Assembly: GCF_014650555.1 (NCBI RefSeq) | Contig: NZ_BMVE01000006.1 | Coordinates: forward strand, 434,001-498,000 | Source: Streptomyces goshikiensis | Lineage (GTDB): Bacteria; Actinomycetota; Actinomycetes; Streptomycetales; Streptomycetaceae | Direction: 5' to 3' | DNA length: 64,000 bases | Notes under the pieces: generated by a model | Database searches by the model: none | What the model was told of the DNA's origin: nothing | Seen by the model: the letters and a program-made list of their open reading frames with translations, nothing else | Shown here: positions 42,778 through 51,932 of the stretch, piece by piece | How the letters are laid out: each line of letters opens with the position of its first letter | How positions within the stretch are numbered: position 1 is the stretch's first letter | Made by a program: the position numbers and the translations under genes

Positions 42778-43434
42778 ATGATTGATGTACGCCGTGCCAC
42801 CGACCGTTACGAGGGCGGGGACCGGGCCGCCGGGATCACCACCCGGCACGCCTTCTCCTTCGGTCAGTTCTACGACCCGGACAACATCCGTTTCGGCCCG
42901 CTGCTGGCCTGCAACGAGGAGCGGCTCGCCCCCGGAGCCGGGTTCGACGAGCACCCGCACAGCCAGACCGAGATCGTCACCTGGGTGGTGGAGGGCGAGC
43001 TCACGCACAAGGGCAGCACCACCGGCGAGACCACCGTGGTCCGCCCCGGGGACCTTCAGCGGCTCGGCGCCGGCTCCGGGGCGCGGCACGTGGAGCGCAA
43101 CGACTCCGCCGAGCCGCTGCGCTTCGTACAGATGTGGCTCGCGCCGCTGACCTCCGGCGGGGAGCCCTCGTACGAACTCGTCCGGGGGATCGGGAACGGC
43201 ACGCCGTACGAGGTCCCCGCGGCCGGGGCCGTCCTGCGGGTCCTGCGGCCGGGCGCCGGCGAGCGGATCCCCGTACCGGCGGCGGAGCGGGTCTACCTGC
43301 ACGTCGTCCGCGGTGACCTGAGGCTCGACGGCGAGGAGCTCGGGCCCGGGGACTCGGCGCGGATCACCGGGGAGCCGGAGCTGGAGATCGTCGCCGGCTC
43401 GCCCGGGGAACTGCTGCTCTGGGAGCTGCCGTAG
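42778..43434 (+). CDS. Pirin-family protein
   Basis: A 218-residue bicupin. Metal-binding His59 and His61 lie in DEHPHSQTEIVTW and further ligands in GARHVERND (His and Glu). Some pirins act as quercetin dioxygenases or redox-linked regulators; the role here is not known. ATG 42778 follows TACCGT without a ribosome site; GTG 42769 is in frame. It is divergent from fasR. Confidence 0.9.
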   Translation: MIDVRRATDRYEGGDRAAGITTRHAFSFGQFYDPDNIRFGPLLACNEERLAPGAGFDEHPHSQTEIVTWVVEGELTHKGSTTGETTVVRPGDLQRLGAGSGARHVERNDSAEPLRFVQMWLAPLTSGGEPSYELVRGIGNGTPYEVPAAGAVLRVLRPGAGERIPVPAAERVYLHVVRGDLRLDGEELGPGDSARITGEPELEIVAGSPGELLLWELP

Positions 43435-43452
43435 CCCCGCGCGGCGCGGGGC
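43434..43452. terminator. Short GC hairpin between convergent genes
   Basis: GCCCCGCG and CGCGGGGC form an 8-bp stem with a 3-base loop, starting in the pirin stop codon, 8 bases before the end of the hydrolase gene. Confidence 0.4.
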
Positions 43453-43459
43453 GCAGGCC

Positions 43460-44278
43460 TCAGCGGCCGGCGAGCTCGGCGAGGACCGCGTCGGTGAAGG
43501 GGGGCCAGGCCTGAGCGGCCCACGGGCCGAAGGCGCGGTCCGTCAGCGCCACGCAGGCGGCGCGCGCGTCCGGGTCCACCCACAGGAAGGTGCCGGACTG
43601 CCCGAAGTGCCCGAAGGTGCGCGGGGAGGACGCGGAGCCCGTCCAGTGCGGGGACTTCCCGTCGCGGATCTCCAGGCCGAGGCCCCAGTCGTTGGGCGCC
43701 TGGTGGCCGAAGCCCGGCAGGACGCCCTTGAGGCCCGGATGGACGACGGAGACGGCCTCGGCGACGGTCCGGACGTCGAGCAGCCGGGGCGTCTGCAGCT
43801 CGGCGGCGAACCGGACCAGGTCGCGGACGGTGGAGACGCCGTCCTTGGCGGGCGAGCCGACGAGGGTGGAGGAGGTCATGCCCAGCGGCTCGAAGACGGC
43901 CTGGTGCAGGTAGTCCGCGAAGGGGATCCCGGTGGCCTTGGCGATGTGGTCGCCGAGGACCTCGAAACCGGCGTTGGAGTACAGCCGGCGGGTCCCGGGC
44001 GCAGCGGTCGGGCGGTGGTCGTCGAAGGCGAGGCCGCTGGTGTGCGCGAGCAGGTGGCGGATGGTGGAACCCTCCGGTCCGGCGGGCTCGTCCAGCTCGA
44101 TCGCCCCTTCCTCGTAGGCGACGAGAGCGGCGTACGCGGCGAGCGGCTTGGTGACCGAGGCGAGCGGGAAGCGGTGGTCGACGGGCCCGTGGGAGCCGGC
44201 GAGGCTCCCGTCGGCGCGCACGACGGCCGCGGCGGCGGTCGGCACGGGCCAGCTCTCGATGATCCGCAGGCTGTCCAT
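43460..44278 (-). CDS. Serine hydrolase of the class C beta-lactamase / PBP family
   Basis: A 272-residue hydrolase with the SxxK motif SVTKPLAAYAA and the Tyr motif YSNAGFEVLGDHI; the third motif (HxG-like) is HFGQSGTFLW. No signal peptide is seen, so it is cytoplasmic and more likely an esterase than a cell-wall enzyme. Start choice is uncertain: ATG 44278 gives the usual MDSLRIIESWPVP, while ATG 44314 would follow a TAGGCT -10-like element. It is divergent from a merR gene. Confidence 0.85.
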   Translation of the reverse strand: MDSLRIIESWPVPTAAAAVVRADGSLAGSHGPVDHRFPLASVTKPLAAYAALVAYEEGAIELDEPAGPEGSTIRHLLAHTSGLAFDDHRPTAAPGTRRLYSNAGFEVLGDHIAKATGIPFADYLHQAVFEPLGMTSSTLVGSPAKDGVSTVRDLVRFAAELQTPRLLDVRTVAEAVSVVHPGLKGVLPGFGHQAPNDWGLGLEIRDGKSPHWTGSASSPRTFGHFGQSGTFLWVDPDARAACVALTDRAFGPWAAQAWPPFTDAVLAELAGR

Positions 44279-44328
44279 GGTGTTCACGCTCTCCGTACCC
44301 TCGACGCTCTCCATGCGGCCGAGCCTAC

Positions 44329-44359
44329 TTGCCTGGAGTGCACTCCAAGGTTTTAGCGT
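44329..44359 (+). promoter_or_regulatory. MerR-type promoter with palindromic operator
   Basis: A -35 TTGCCT (44329-44334) and a -10 TAGCGT (44354-44359) are separated by 19 bases, the over-long spacing typical of MerR-controlled promoters. The spacer is nearly filled by the perfect palindrome TGGAGTGCACTCCA (44334-44347). The merR ATG follows the -10 by only seven bases. Confidence 0.7.
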
Positions 44360-44366
44360 GGTCGTC

Positions 44367-44755
44367 ATGAGCCTGACGGAGACGCGCTACACGATCAGCG
44401 AGGTCGAGGCCCGGACCGGTCTGACCCAGCACACACTGCGCTGGTACGAGCGGATCGGCCTGATGCCGCACGTGGACCGCTCCCATTCGGGGCAGCGGCG
44501 GTTCAGCGAACGGGACCTCGACTGGCTGGCCTTCGTGGGCAAACTGCGCACCACCGGGATGTCGGTGGCGGACATGGTCCGGTACGCGGAACTGGTCCGC
44601 GCGGGCGAGGGCACCTTCGACGAGCGCCGGGAACTGCTGGAACGCACCCGTCACGAGGTGCGCTCGCGGATCGCGGAGCTGACGGACGCGCTCGCCGTAC
44701 TGGACTTCAAGATCGGAACGTATGCGATGAGCACGGTCGCGGGGAAGGCGGAGCA

Positions 44756-44759
<4 letters not shown>
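44367..44759 (+). CDS. MerR-family transcriptional regulator
   Basis: A 130-residue regulator. The N-terminal MerR helix-turn-helix is YTISEVEARTGLTQHTLRWYERIGL, with the wing containing GQRRFSERD, followed by a long dimerisation coil; no metal-binding cysteines are present. It therefore probably senses a small organic molecule or stress. Its TGA overlaps the GTG of the following aldo/keto reductase (GTGA), so the two are cotranslated. The MerR-type promoter lies immediately upstream and the mRNA is likely leaderless. Confidence 0.92.
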
Positions 44760-45775
<1,016 letters not shown>

Positions 45776-45803
45776 CCCGGGCGCCGGCCGCCCCCTGTTG
45801 TGT

Positions 45804-46568
45804 TCAGTGCAGGGGCGGCGGCGCGGGCAGCAGGCCCCGGGCGGAGGTCAGGCGGCGGCCGCGCGGCAGGGCGGCGAGCACGGCGGCCGCGAGCGGCAGT
45901 GACTCGTGGACGGCCCCGTGCCCGGTGCCGAGGACGGCGGCCGCGAGGTCGTGGTCGGCCCGGGTCTCGTGGCCGCCGTCCCGGGGGACCAGGGGCAGCA
46001 GCCGCAGGTGGCCGTCGCCCGGTCCTTCGGGGGAGCGCCATTCGACGCCGCCGAGTTCGGAGAGCGGGTAACGCTGGTCGCCGGCCTTCCACTTGGTGCC
46101 GGTGGCGCCCGTACGGGACCAGTGGAAGGTGACGGCCGAGCCGTCGAAGCCCACCCGGGCGTCGGAGGCCTTCAGGTTCCGCTGCGGTTCGGGCACGTCC
46201 ACCAGGAAGCCCGGCGCCGGCTCGGCGGCATCGGGCCCCAACTGCCCCCGAACGGCCTCCGCGAAGGCGCTCGCCAGCGGGTGCCGTTCGCCCGGCAGCA
46301 CCAGCCGGTACGGGTCGCGGGCCTCGCGGAGCTGCCCGGCGGCGGCCTCCATCAGGGGGTCCGCACCGGGTCTCGGGACGGCATGCAGGATCACCGTGTT
46401 CCGCTTGCCGGCGGTCACGGTCACCTCGGACAGCGCTTCGAGGGGGATGCGGCGCGACCCAAGGGCCTGCCAGAGGCGTGGAGTTCGCATCCCCCGTGCG
46501 AAGCGGATGAGCACCGAGTCCGAGTCGAACTCCCAGACGGCATGGTTTCCGGCCAGTACGTCACCCAT
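45804..46568 (-). CDS. DUF4429 domain protein
   Basis: A 254-residue protein with a duplicated DUF4429 (PH-like) unit. The first copy begins GDVLAGNHAVWEFDSDSVLIRF and the second SDARVGFDGSAVTFHWSR. A short helical C-terminal region follows. Function unknown; found in many Streptomyces. ATG 46568 gives the family N terminus; ATG 46577 is three codons upstream. Confidence 0.8.
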   Translation of the reverse strand: MGDVLAGNHAVWEFDSDSVLIRFARGMRTPRLWQALGSRRIPLEALSEVTVTAGKRNTVILHAVPRPGADPLMEAAAGQLREARDPYRLVLPGERHPLASAFAEAVRGQLGPDAAEPAPGFLVDVPEPQRNLKASDARVGFDGSAVTFHWSRTGATGTKWKAGDQRYPLSELGGVEWRSPEGPGDGHLRLLPLVPRDGGHETRADHDLAAAVLGTGHGAVHESLPLAAAVLAALPRGRRLTSARGLLPAPPPLH

Positions 46569-46643
46569 ACGGCCCATCGTAAAGGGAGGCGCCCCGATGC
46601 GTCCTCCTCGACACGAAGCCCGTTCTCCGGACCTCTACACGTG

Positions 46644-47882
46644 TCAGGCCCCGCCCGTGCCGGAAATTCCACGGCGGCAGGCATCGTCGCCGGTGGCGCA
46701 CACGATCGAACCGAACGCGCCGGTTCCGATTTTGGCGAAGTTGTCCAGGGAACCCGTACCTGGCTGGAAGTAGCCGGTGTGGGTCTTGGCTCCGGCCGAG
46801 GAGAGCAGCCGTGCGCCGAACTCCGGCGCCACCGGGTCCGCCCCGTGGCCCACTCCGCCGAGCTCCAGGTGCGGTACGTCCGCGATCCAGTCGCCCGAGT
46901 CCCGCATCGCCCACACGCGCGCCGAGGTGTTCAGCTCGGCGGCGTTCTCGACGCGCATGCCCGGGCTGCCGGCCACGACCAGGTCGGTCACCCGGCGGGG
47001 CAGGTCGTGCGCGGCGACCCCGCAGACCACCGATCCGTAGCTGTGGCAGAACAGGGCCACGCCGGCGTCCCCGGGCAGCGCGGCCGTCAGCGACTCCAGG
47101 CGTCCGGCGCCCTCCACGGCCAGCCGGCCGGTGGCGGCGTCCACGCCGACCCCGGTGGGCGAGGTGTAGCCGGCCCAGGCGATGACGGCGGTCGGGGTGC
47201 CCGGCGCGGCCGCGCGCTCCGCCTCGTACAGCGACGCGGCCATGCCGACCGGCGCGGTGAAGCGGCGCTGCGTGCGCTCGAAGGTGAGCAGGTCGGAATC
47301 GACGCCCGGGACGATCACCGAGACCCGGCGGGCCCGGTCGAGGTCGCCGAAGACCTCGGAGACGAGGCCGCCGCCGGTGGGGTCGAAGGAGAGGATCTGG
47401 CGGCCGGGCTCCGCGAGCGAGGCGAAGCGGTGGGAGCGCCGAAGGGCCGTGGCGCGGTCGGCGGGGGTCAGCGCCACATCGGCGGCGCGGGCCTCCTCGA
47501 CCTGCTGGGCCTGTGCGAGGGAGCGCAGGTTGGCCCGGTAGCGGGTGGTGGCCGGGGCTCCGTCGAGGTTGCCCACGACGAGGGGGTGGCCGTCGGCGAG
47601 CCGGGCCCGCTGGGCTCCGTCGAGACCGGCGAAGAAACGCTTCACCGTACGGACGGGCGCATCGGCCGGGGGCAGCGGGTGGCCGTCGATCCGGGCGGCG
47701 GCCCAGGAGGCCAGGGCGGCGCGGCGCGGGGCCACACCGGCCTCGGGCCGGTGCACGGCGGTCCAGCCGGTGATCGCGAGCATCACGAACACCACCGCCA
47801 GCGCGAGCAGCATGCGCAGGGCGGTGAGGGCCGGGGCGCGGCTGGGCGCGGGGGGGAGTTGGGCGAGGCCGGGCACGTTCAC
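46644..47882 (-). CDS. Membrane-anchored alpha/beta hydrolase (DUF1023)
   Basis: A 412-residue protein. One N-terminal membrane segment (about residues 22-42) precedes an extracellular alpha/beta hydrolase fold with an oxyanion segment SVIVPGVDSDLLTF and nucleophile elbow FCHSYGSVV. Two late cysteines (CATGDDAC) may form a disulfide. DUF1023 enzymes are uncharacterised lipase- or esterase-like proteins. Start GTG 47882. It is upstream of DUF4429 on the same strand (75 bases apart). Confidence 0.85.
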   Translation of the reverse strand: MNVPGLAQLPPAPSRAPALTALRMLLALAVVFVMLAITGWTAVHRPEAGVAPRRAALASWAAARIDGHPLPPADAPVRTVKRFFAGLDGAQRARLADGHPLVVGNLDGAPATTRYRANLRSLAQAQQVEEARAADVALTPADRATALRRSHRFASLAEPGRQILSFDPTGGGLVSEVFGDLDRARRVSVIVPGVDSDLLTFERTQRRFTAPVGMAASLYEAERAAAPGTPTAVIAWAGYTSPTGVGVDAATGRLAVEGAGRLESLTAALPGDAGVALFCHSYGSVVCGVAAHDLPRRVTDLVVAGSPGMRVENAAELNTSARVWAMRDSGDWIADVPHLELGGVGHGADPVAPEFGARLLSSAGAKTHTGYFQPGTGSLDNFAKIGTGAFGSIVCATGDDACRRGISGTGGA

Positions 47883-47934
47883 TGGGACCAGCGTAAGAGA
47901 CCCTTTCGGGCCATGGCGCTCCGCGTGACGGGAG

Positions 47935-48588
47935 TCACCGCCAGTCGGAGGCCAGGGCCGGGCCGATCTGGTCGAGGTAGGCCTCGGTCATGCGCCGGAT
48001 GGCGGCCACGCTGGCGTCCTCGCCCTGCCCCCAGAGCCGGCCGGTGACCCTCATCACCCCGGAGAACGCGGCGACCGCGACGCGGGGGCGCGGGTCGGCG
48101 TCCACGTCCAGGCCCTCGCGGGCGGCGATCAGCAGGGAGATCCGCTCCTCCAGCTCGGTGGAGCGGCGCAGGTGGACGGCGAGCAGGGCCGGGGTCGACT
48201 CGATCAGCCGGTAGGTGCGCATGTAGAGGTCGACGGGGACCACCTCGGCGATCGCCTCCCCGATGGTGTCCCAGGAGGCGAGCACCGCGTTCCGCATGGC
48301 CTCCAGCGGCCCCTCGGCGTCCGGCCGGGCTCGCAGGGCCGCCACGAAGTGCGACTCCACCAGGTCCTGGACGGCGAAGGCGACCTCCTCCTTGTTCGCG
48401 AAGTAGCGGAAGAAGGTGCGCTGGGACACGTCCACGGCGTCGGTGATCTCGTCGACGGTCGTCTTCTCGTAGCCCTGCGAGACGAACAGCAGGAGAGCGG
48501 CGCGCAGCAGTGCGTCACGGGTGCGCCGCTTCTTGCGCTCGCGCAGCCCGGCCGCCGGCGCAGCCGGTGCGGGCCGCTGGTCGGTCAT
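47935..48588 (-). CDS. TetR-family transcriptional regulator
   Basis: A 217-residue repressor. The N-terminal helix-turn-helix is TVDEITDAVDVSQRTFFRYFANKEE and the C-terminal part is an all-helical ligand pocket. It is divergent from an EmrB/QacA drug exporter with two palindromic sites in between, so it very likely represses that exporter and is released by an exported compound. ATG 48588 is chosen; an upstream GTG at 48612 is in frame. Confidence 0.9.
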   Translation of the reverse strand: MTDQRPAPAAPAAGLRERKKRRTRDALLRAALLLFVSQGYEKTTVDEITDAVDVSQRTFFRYFANKEEVAFAVQDLVESHFVAALRARPDAEGPLEAMRNAVLASWDTIGEAIAEVVPVDLYMRTYRLIESTPALLAVHLRRSTELEERISLLIAAREGLDVDADPRPRVAVAAFSGVMRVTGRLWGQGEDASVAAIRRMTEAYLDQIGPALASDWR

Positions 48589-48669
48589 CACCGCGAGGTC
48601 CCCTTTTGACACTGAATTCTGACGCTGGGTAAGCGCTGGGCAAGCGGTCAGGGTACCTGTGACCCACGT

Positions 48670-48719
48670 GACAGCAGCTGTCCCGTTAAGCCGTTTGTGA
48701 AGTGTCAGTGGCTGTCACT
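48670..48719. promoter_or_regulatory. Two TetR-type operator palindromes
   Basis: GACAGCAGCTGTC (48670-48682) is a perfect palindrome around CAG. AGTGTCAG-TGG-CTGTCACT (48701-48719) is a near-perfect one. When aligned, the two share about 10 of 13 core positions, and the second ends 11 bases before the exporter start codon. Confidence 0.6.
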
Positions 48720-48730
48720 AGCCTGTTCGC

Positions 48731-50341
48731 ATGACTAGTCAGACCACCGTCGGCAGCACGTCGCTCAGCAAGGAACCCGGCCCGGCGCCGGTACCGCCCT
48801 CCGGGCTGCGTGGCCATCCGTGGCTGACCCTCTTCGCCGTGGCGATCGGCGTCATGATGGTCACCCTCGACGGCACGATCGTCGCCGTCGCCAACCCGGC
48901 GATCCAGAAGGACCTCGGCGCCTCGCTCGCCGACGTCCAGTGGATCACCAACGGCTACCTCCTCGCCCTCGCGGTCTCCCTGATCACCGCGGGCAAGCTC
49001 GGCGACCGCTTCGGGCACCGCCAGACCTTCCTCATCGGCATCGCCGGCTTCGCCGCCTCCTCCGCCGCCATCGGCATCTCCGGCAGCGTCGAGCTCGTCA
49101 TCGGCTTCCGCGTCGCCCAGGGCCTCTTCGGCGCGCTGCTGATGCCCGCCGCCCTCGGCCTGCTGCGCGCCACCTTCCCCGCCGAGAAGCTCAACATGGC
49201 CATCGGCATCTGGGGCATGGTCATCGGCGCCTCGACCGCCGCCGGGCCGATCGTCGGCGGCCTGCTCGTCGAGCACGTCAGCTGGCAGTCCGTCTTCTTC
49301 ATCAACGTGCCCGTCGGTGTCATCGCGCTCGTCTTCGGCCTGGTGATCCTCGTCGACCACCGCGCCGAGAACGCCCCGCGCTCCTTCGACGTCCTCGGCG
49401 TCCTCCTGCTCTCCGGGGCGATGTTCTCCCTGATCTGGGCGCTCATCAAGGCCGCCGAATGGGGCTGGGGCGACTCCAGGACGGTGCTCTTCCTCGCCCT
49501 GTCCGTGCTGTGCTTCGGGCTCTTCGCCCTCTGGGAGACCCGCGTCGGCGAACCCCTGATCCCGCTCGGCATGTTCCGCTCGCTGCCGCTGTCCGCAGGC
49601 ACCGTGCTGATGGTGCTGATGGCCTTCGCGTTCATGGGCGGGCTGTTCTTCGTCACCTTCTACCTGCAGAACGTGCACGGGATGAGCCCCGTCGACAGCG
49701 GACTGCACCTGCTGCCGCTCACCGGCATGATGATCGTCGGCTCCCCGCTGGCCGGCGCCGCCATCACCAAGGTCGGCCCGCGCGTCCCGCTCGTCGCGGG
49801 CATGGTCGCCACCGCCGTCGCCTGCTTCGGGATGGCCCGGCTGACCGCGGGCACCGGCACCCTCACCATGTCGCTCTGGTTCGCGCTGCTCGGCCTCGGG
49901 CTCGCGCCCGTCATGGTCGGGGCCACCGAGGTCATCGTCGGCAACGCCCCGCTGGAGCTGTCCGGGGTGGCCGGCGGTCTCCAGCAGGCCGCCATGCAGG
50001 TCGGCGGCAGCCTGGGCACCGCCGTCCTCGGCGCGGTCATGGCCGGTACGGTCAGCGACTCGTTCGGGGACAACTGGGCCGGGGCCGGGCTGCCCCCGCT
50101 CACCCCGGAGCAGGCGGAACTCGCCGAGAAGGGCGTCCAGGTCGGCATCGCGCCGGTGCCGCCGCAGGCCCCCGAGCCCGTGGTCCGCGCCATCACCGGG
50201 GTCGCGCACGACACGTTCGTGTCCGGCATGAGCACCGCCTTCACCGTCGCCGGCGTGGTCGCGGTGCTCGCCGCGATCGTGGCCTGCTTCACCAAGCGCG
50301 GGGAGCACGCGGGCGCCGGGGCGGGCGCGGCCCACATCTGA
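48731..50341 (+). CDS. DHA2-family MFS multidrug exporter (EmrB/QacA type)
   Basis: A 536-residue permease with about fourteen hydrophobic segments. It has the DHA2 first-helix motif MVTLDGTIVAVANPAIQ, the loop motif GKLGDRFGHRQTFLIG and the antiporter motif C region GLLVEHVSWQSVFFINVPVG. It exports drugs by proton antiport. It is divergent from the TetR repressor, so probably inducible by its substrate. A strong terminator follows. Confidence 0.93.
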   Translation: MTSQTTVGSTSLSKEPGPAPVPPSGLRGHPWLTLFAVAIGVMMVTLDGTIVAVANPAIQKDLGASLADVQWITNGYLLALAVSLITAGKLGDRFGHRQTFLIGIAGFAASSAAIGISGSVELVIGFRVAQGLFGALLMPAALGLLRATFPAEKLNMAIGIWGMVIGASTAAGPIVGGLLVEHVSWQSVFFINVPVGVIALVFGLVILVDHRAENAPRSFDVLGVLLLSGAMFSLIWALIKAAEWGWGDSRTVLFLALSVLCFGLFALWETRVGEPLIPLGMFRSLPLSAGTVLMVLMAFAFMGGLFFVTFYLQNVHGMSPVDSGLHLLPLTGMMIVGSPLAGAAITKVGPRVPLVAGMVATAVACFGMARLTAGTGTLTMSLWFALLGLGLAPVMVGATEVIVGNAPLELSGVAGGLQQAAMQVGGSLGTAVLGAVMAGTVSDSFGDNWAGAGLPPLTPEQAELAEKGVQVGIAPVPPQAPEPVVRAITGVAHDTFVSGMSTAFTVAGVVAVLAAIVACFTKRGEHAGAGAGAAHI

Positions 50342-50388
50342 GCCGCCCGCTCCGCACCGCCGCCACGGAGGCGTCAACTCCGTACGGA

Positions 50389-50424
50389 CGACAGCCCCGC
50401 CGGACGGTTCCGGCGGGGCTGTCG
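50389..50424 (+). terminator. Terminator hairpin after the MFS exporter
   Basis: A perfect 16-bp stem: CGACAGCCCCGCCGGA (50389-50404) with its complement at 50409-50424 and a 4-base loop. Confidence 0.8.
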
Positions 50425-50543
50425 CCTATCCGGGTGGACCCGCCCGCACCCCCTTCCGCCCGCCCGTCCGCGCAGGTCAGCGTGGTGGCTACGGAGCTCC
50501 GGAACGGTCCGGGGCCCTTGCGTCCACAAGGAGTTGACCCGTC

Positions 50544-51005
50544 ATGCGTACGTGGAGCACCACTTTCGCCGCCGCCACCGTCCTGGCCGGCACCGTCCTG
50601 ATCCCGAGCTCGGCCGGCTCAGCCCACGCGGCGGAGCACGCAGCGCAGCACGCGGCGGGACACGGCGTGCAGCGCGCCGCCGTCCGGGCCGGGGGCCATT
50701 CCTCCGGGCCGCCGGCGCCGACGCTCGGGGCCTGCGCCAGCGGGCAGCTGTGCCTGTGGGGCAAGCCCGACTTCAAGGGGGCCAAGCGCACCCACGAACT
50801 CAGCACCCTCGACATCAACAGCTGTACGGCGCTGCCCGCCGGCACCACCGCCCAGTCCCTCGTCAACCGCACCGGCAGGCCCGTGACCACCTACCAATCG
50901 GCGGAGTGCGCCGAGACCGGCGAGTTCCAGACGTACCCGGGCGACGGGGTCTGGCTGCCCCAGTCCCCCTACCAGGTAAGGGCTTTCAAGGTGTGGGAGC
51001 GCTAG
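50544..51005 (+). CDS. Secreted peptidase-inhibitor-like protein (family I36)
   Basis: A 153-residue secreted protein with a signal peptide (cleavage after AHA near residue 29), a His/Ala-rich linker and a C-terminal beta/gamma-crystallin-like I36 domain. The domain holds four cysteines (ASGQLCLWGKPDFKGAK and NSCTALPAGT). I36 members such as SMPI inhibit metalloproteases. AAGGAG precedes ATG 50544. It overlaps the convergent channel gene by 20 bases. Confidence 0.85.
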   Translation: MRTWSTTFAAATVLAGTVLIPSSAGSAHAAEHAAQHAAGHGVQRAAVRAGGHSSGPPAPTLGACASGQLCLWGKPDFKGAKRTHELSTLDINSCTALPAGTTAQSLVNRTGRPVTTYQSAECAETGEFQTYPGDGVWLPQSPYQVRAFKVWER

Positions 51006-51849
51006 CCGCCGCCACCGGGGGCAGACCCTGACCACCACCCGTATCCCGGTCCCGGTCCCGGTCCTGCGGCGCCCCGGCGCGGTCCTCCCGCGCCGGAGCG
51101 CCGGCCGGGCCGGGCGCGGACCCCGCCGCGCCGCGCAGCAGGGCCACCTCGGCGCGCAGCGCCCGTACCTCCTCGGTCAGCTCCGTGATCGCGGCGGTCT
51201 GCGCCTGCTCCACCCGGTCGTCGCGCTCGAAGCGGGAGATGAACCAGGCCGCGATGTTCGCGGTCACCACACCGAGCAGGGCGATCCCCGACAGCATCAG
51301 GCCCACCGCCAGCACCCGGCCCAGCCCGGTGGTGGGGGAGTGGTCGCCGTACCCGACGGTCGTCATCGTGGTGAACGACCACCACACCGCATCGCCCAGG
51401 TTCTTGATGTTCCCGTTCGGGGCGTCCCGCTCCACGCTCAGCACCGCCAGGGAGCCGAACATCAGCAGCCCCACCACCGCCCCGGCGACATAGGTCGTCA
51501 GCCGGATCTGCGGGGCCATCCGGGCCCGCCGGCCCACCAGCATCAACGTGGCGACCAGCCGCAGCAGCCGCAGCGGCTGGACCAGGGGCAGCACCACGGC
51601 CGCCAGGTCCAGCCAGTGCGTCCGTACGAACACCCTGCGGTCCCCCGCCAGGCACAGCCGGACCAGGTAGTCGACGGCGAAGGCCGCCCACACCACCCAC
51701 TCCGCGTGGGTGCACGCCCGCTGCACCGCCCGGCTCGCGTCGGGGGCGACGATCGGCACGGCGTAGGCGACGGCGAAAGCCACGGCGAGCACCAGCAGGG
51801 GAGCCTGCGTACGGCGCTCCCACCGCGACTTGCGGGAGGGTTCCTTCAT
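50986..51849 (-). CDS. Voltage-gated-type potassium channel subunit
   Basis: A 287-residue membrane protein. A voltage-sensor-like region (residues about 16-115) contains arginine-bearing LRLLRLVATLMLVGRRAR. The pore has the selectivity filter TTVGYGD (163-169), and the last membrane helix ends near 205. A C-terminal coiled coil (ELTEEVRALRAEVALLRG) and an Asp/Arg-rich tail follow. It should conduct K+ across the plasma membrane. ATG 51849 is preferred; ATG 51858 is in frame. Confidence 0.9.
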   Translation of the reverse strand: MKEPSRKSRWERRTQAPLLVLAVAFAVAYAVPIVAPDASRAVQRACTHAEWVVWAAFAVDYLVRLCLAGDRRVFVRTHWLDLAAVVLPLVQPLRLLRLVATLMLVGRRARMAPQIRLTTYVAGAVVGLLMFGSLAVLSVERDAPNGNIKNLGDAVWWSFTTMTTVGYGDHSPTTGLGRVLAVGLMLSGIALLGVVTANIAAWFISRFERDDRVEQAQTAAITELTEEVRALRAEVALLRGAAGSAPGPAGAPAREDRAGAPQDRDRDRDTGGGQGLPPVAAASAPTP

Positions 51850-51873
51850 GCGAAGCATCGTAAAGAACGAGTA

Positions 51874-51905
51874 AGGGGCGCCGGGACAGGTGTCCCGGCG
51901 CCCCT
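51874..51905 (-). terminator. Terminator hairpin after aceE
   Basis: AGGGGCGCCGGGACA (51874-51888) pairs with 51891-51905 to give a 15-bp stem, followed on the minus strand by a T-rich TTACTCGTTCTTT stretch. Confidence 0.8.
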
Positions 51906-51932
51906 CACACGACCGTGAAAACCACGCGCAGG

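Noticed and set aside
48686..50377. A 563-codon minus-strand frame opposite the MFS exporter
   Set aside because: It is Gly/Asp/His-rich shadow coding; the plus strand has a clear 14-helix transporter.
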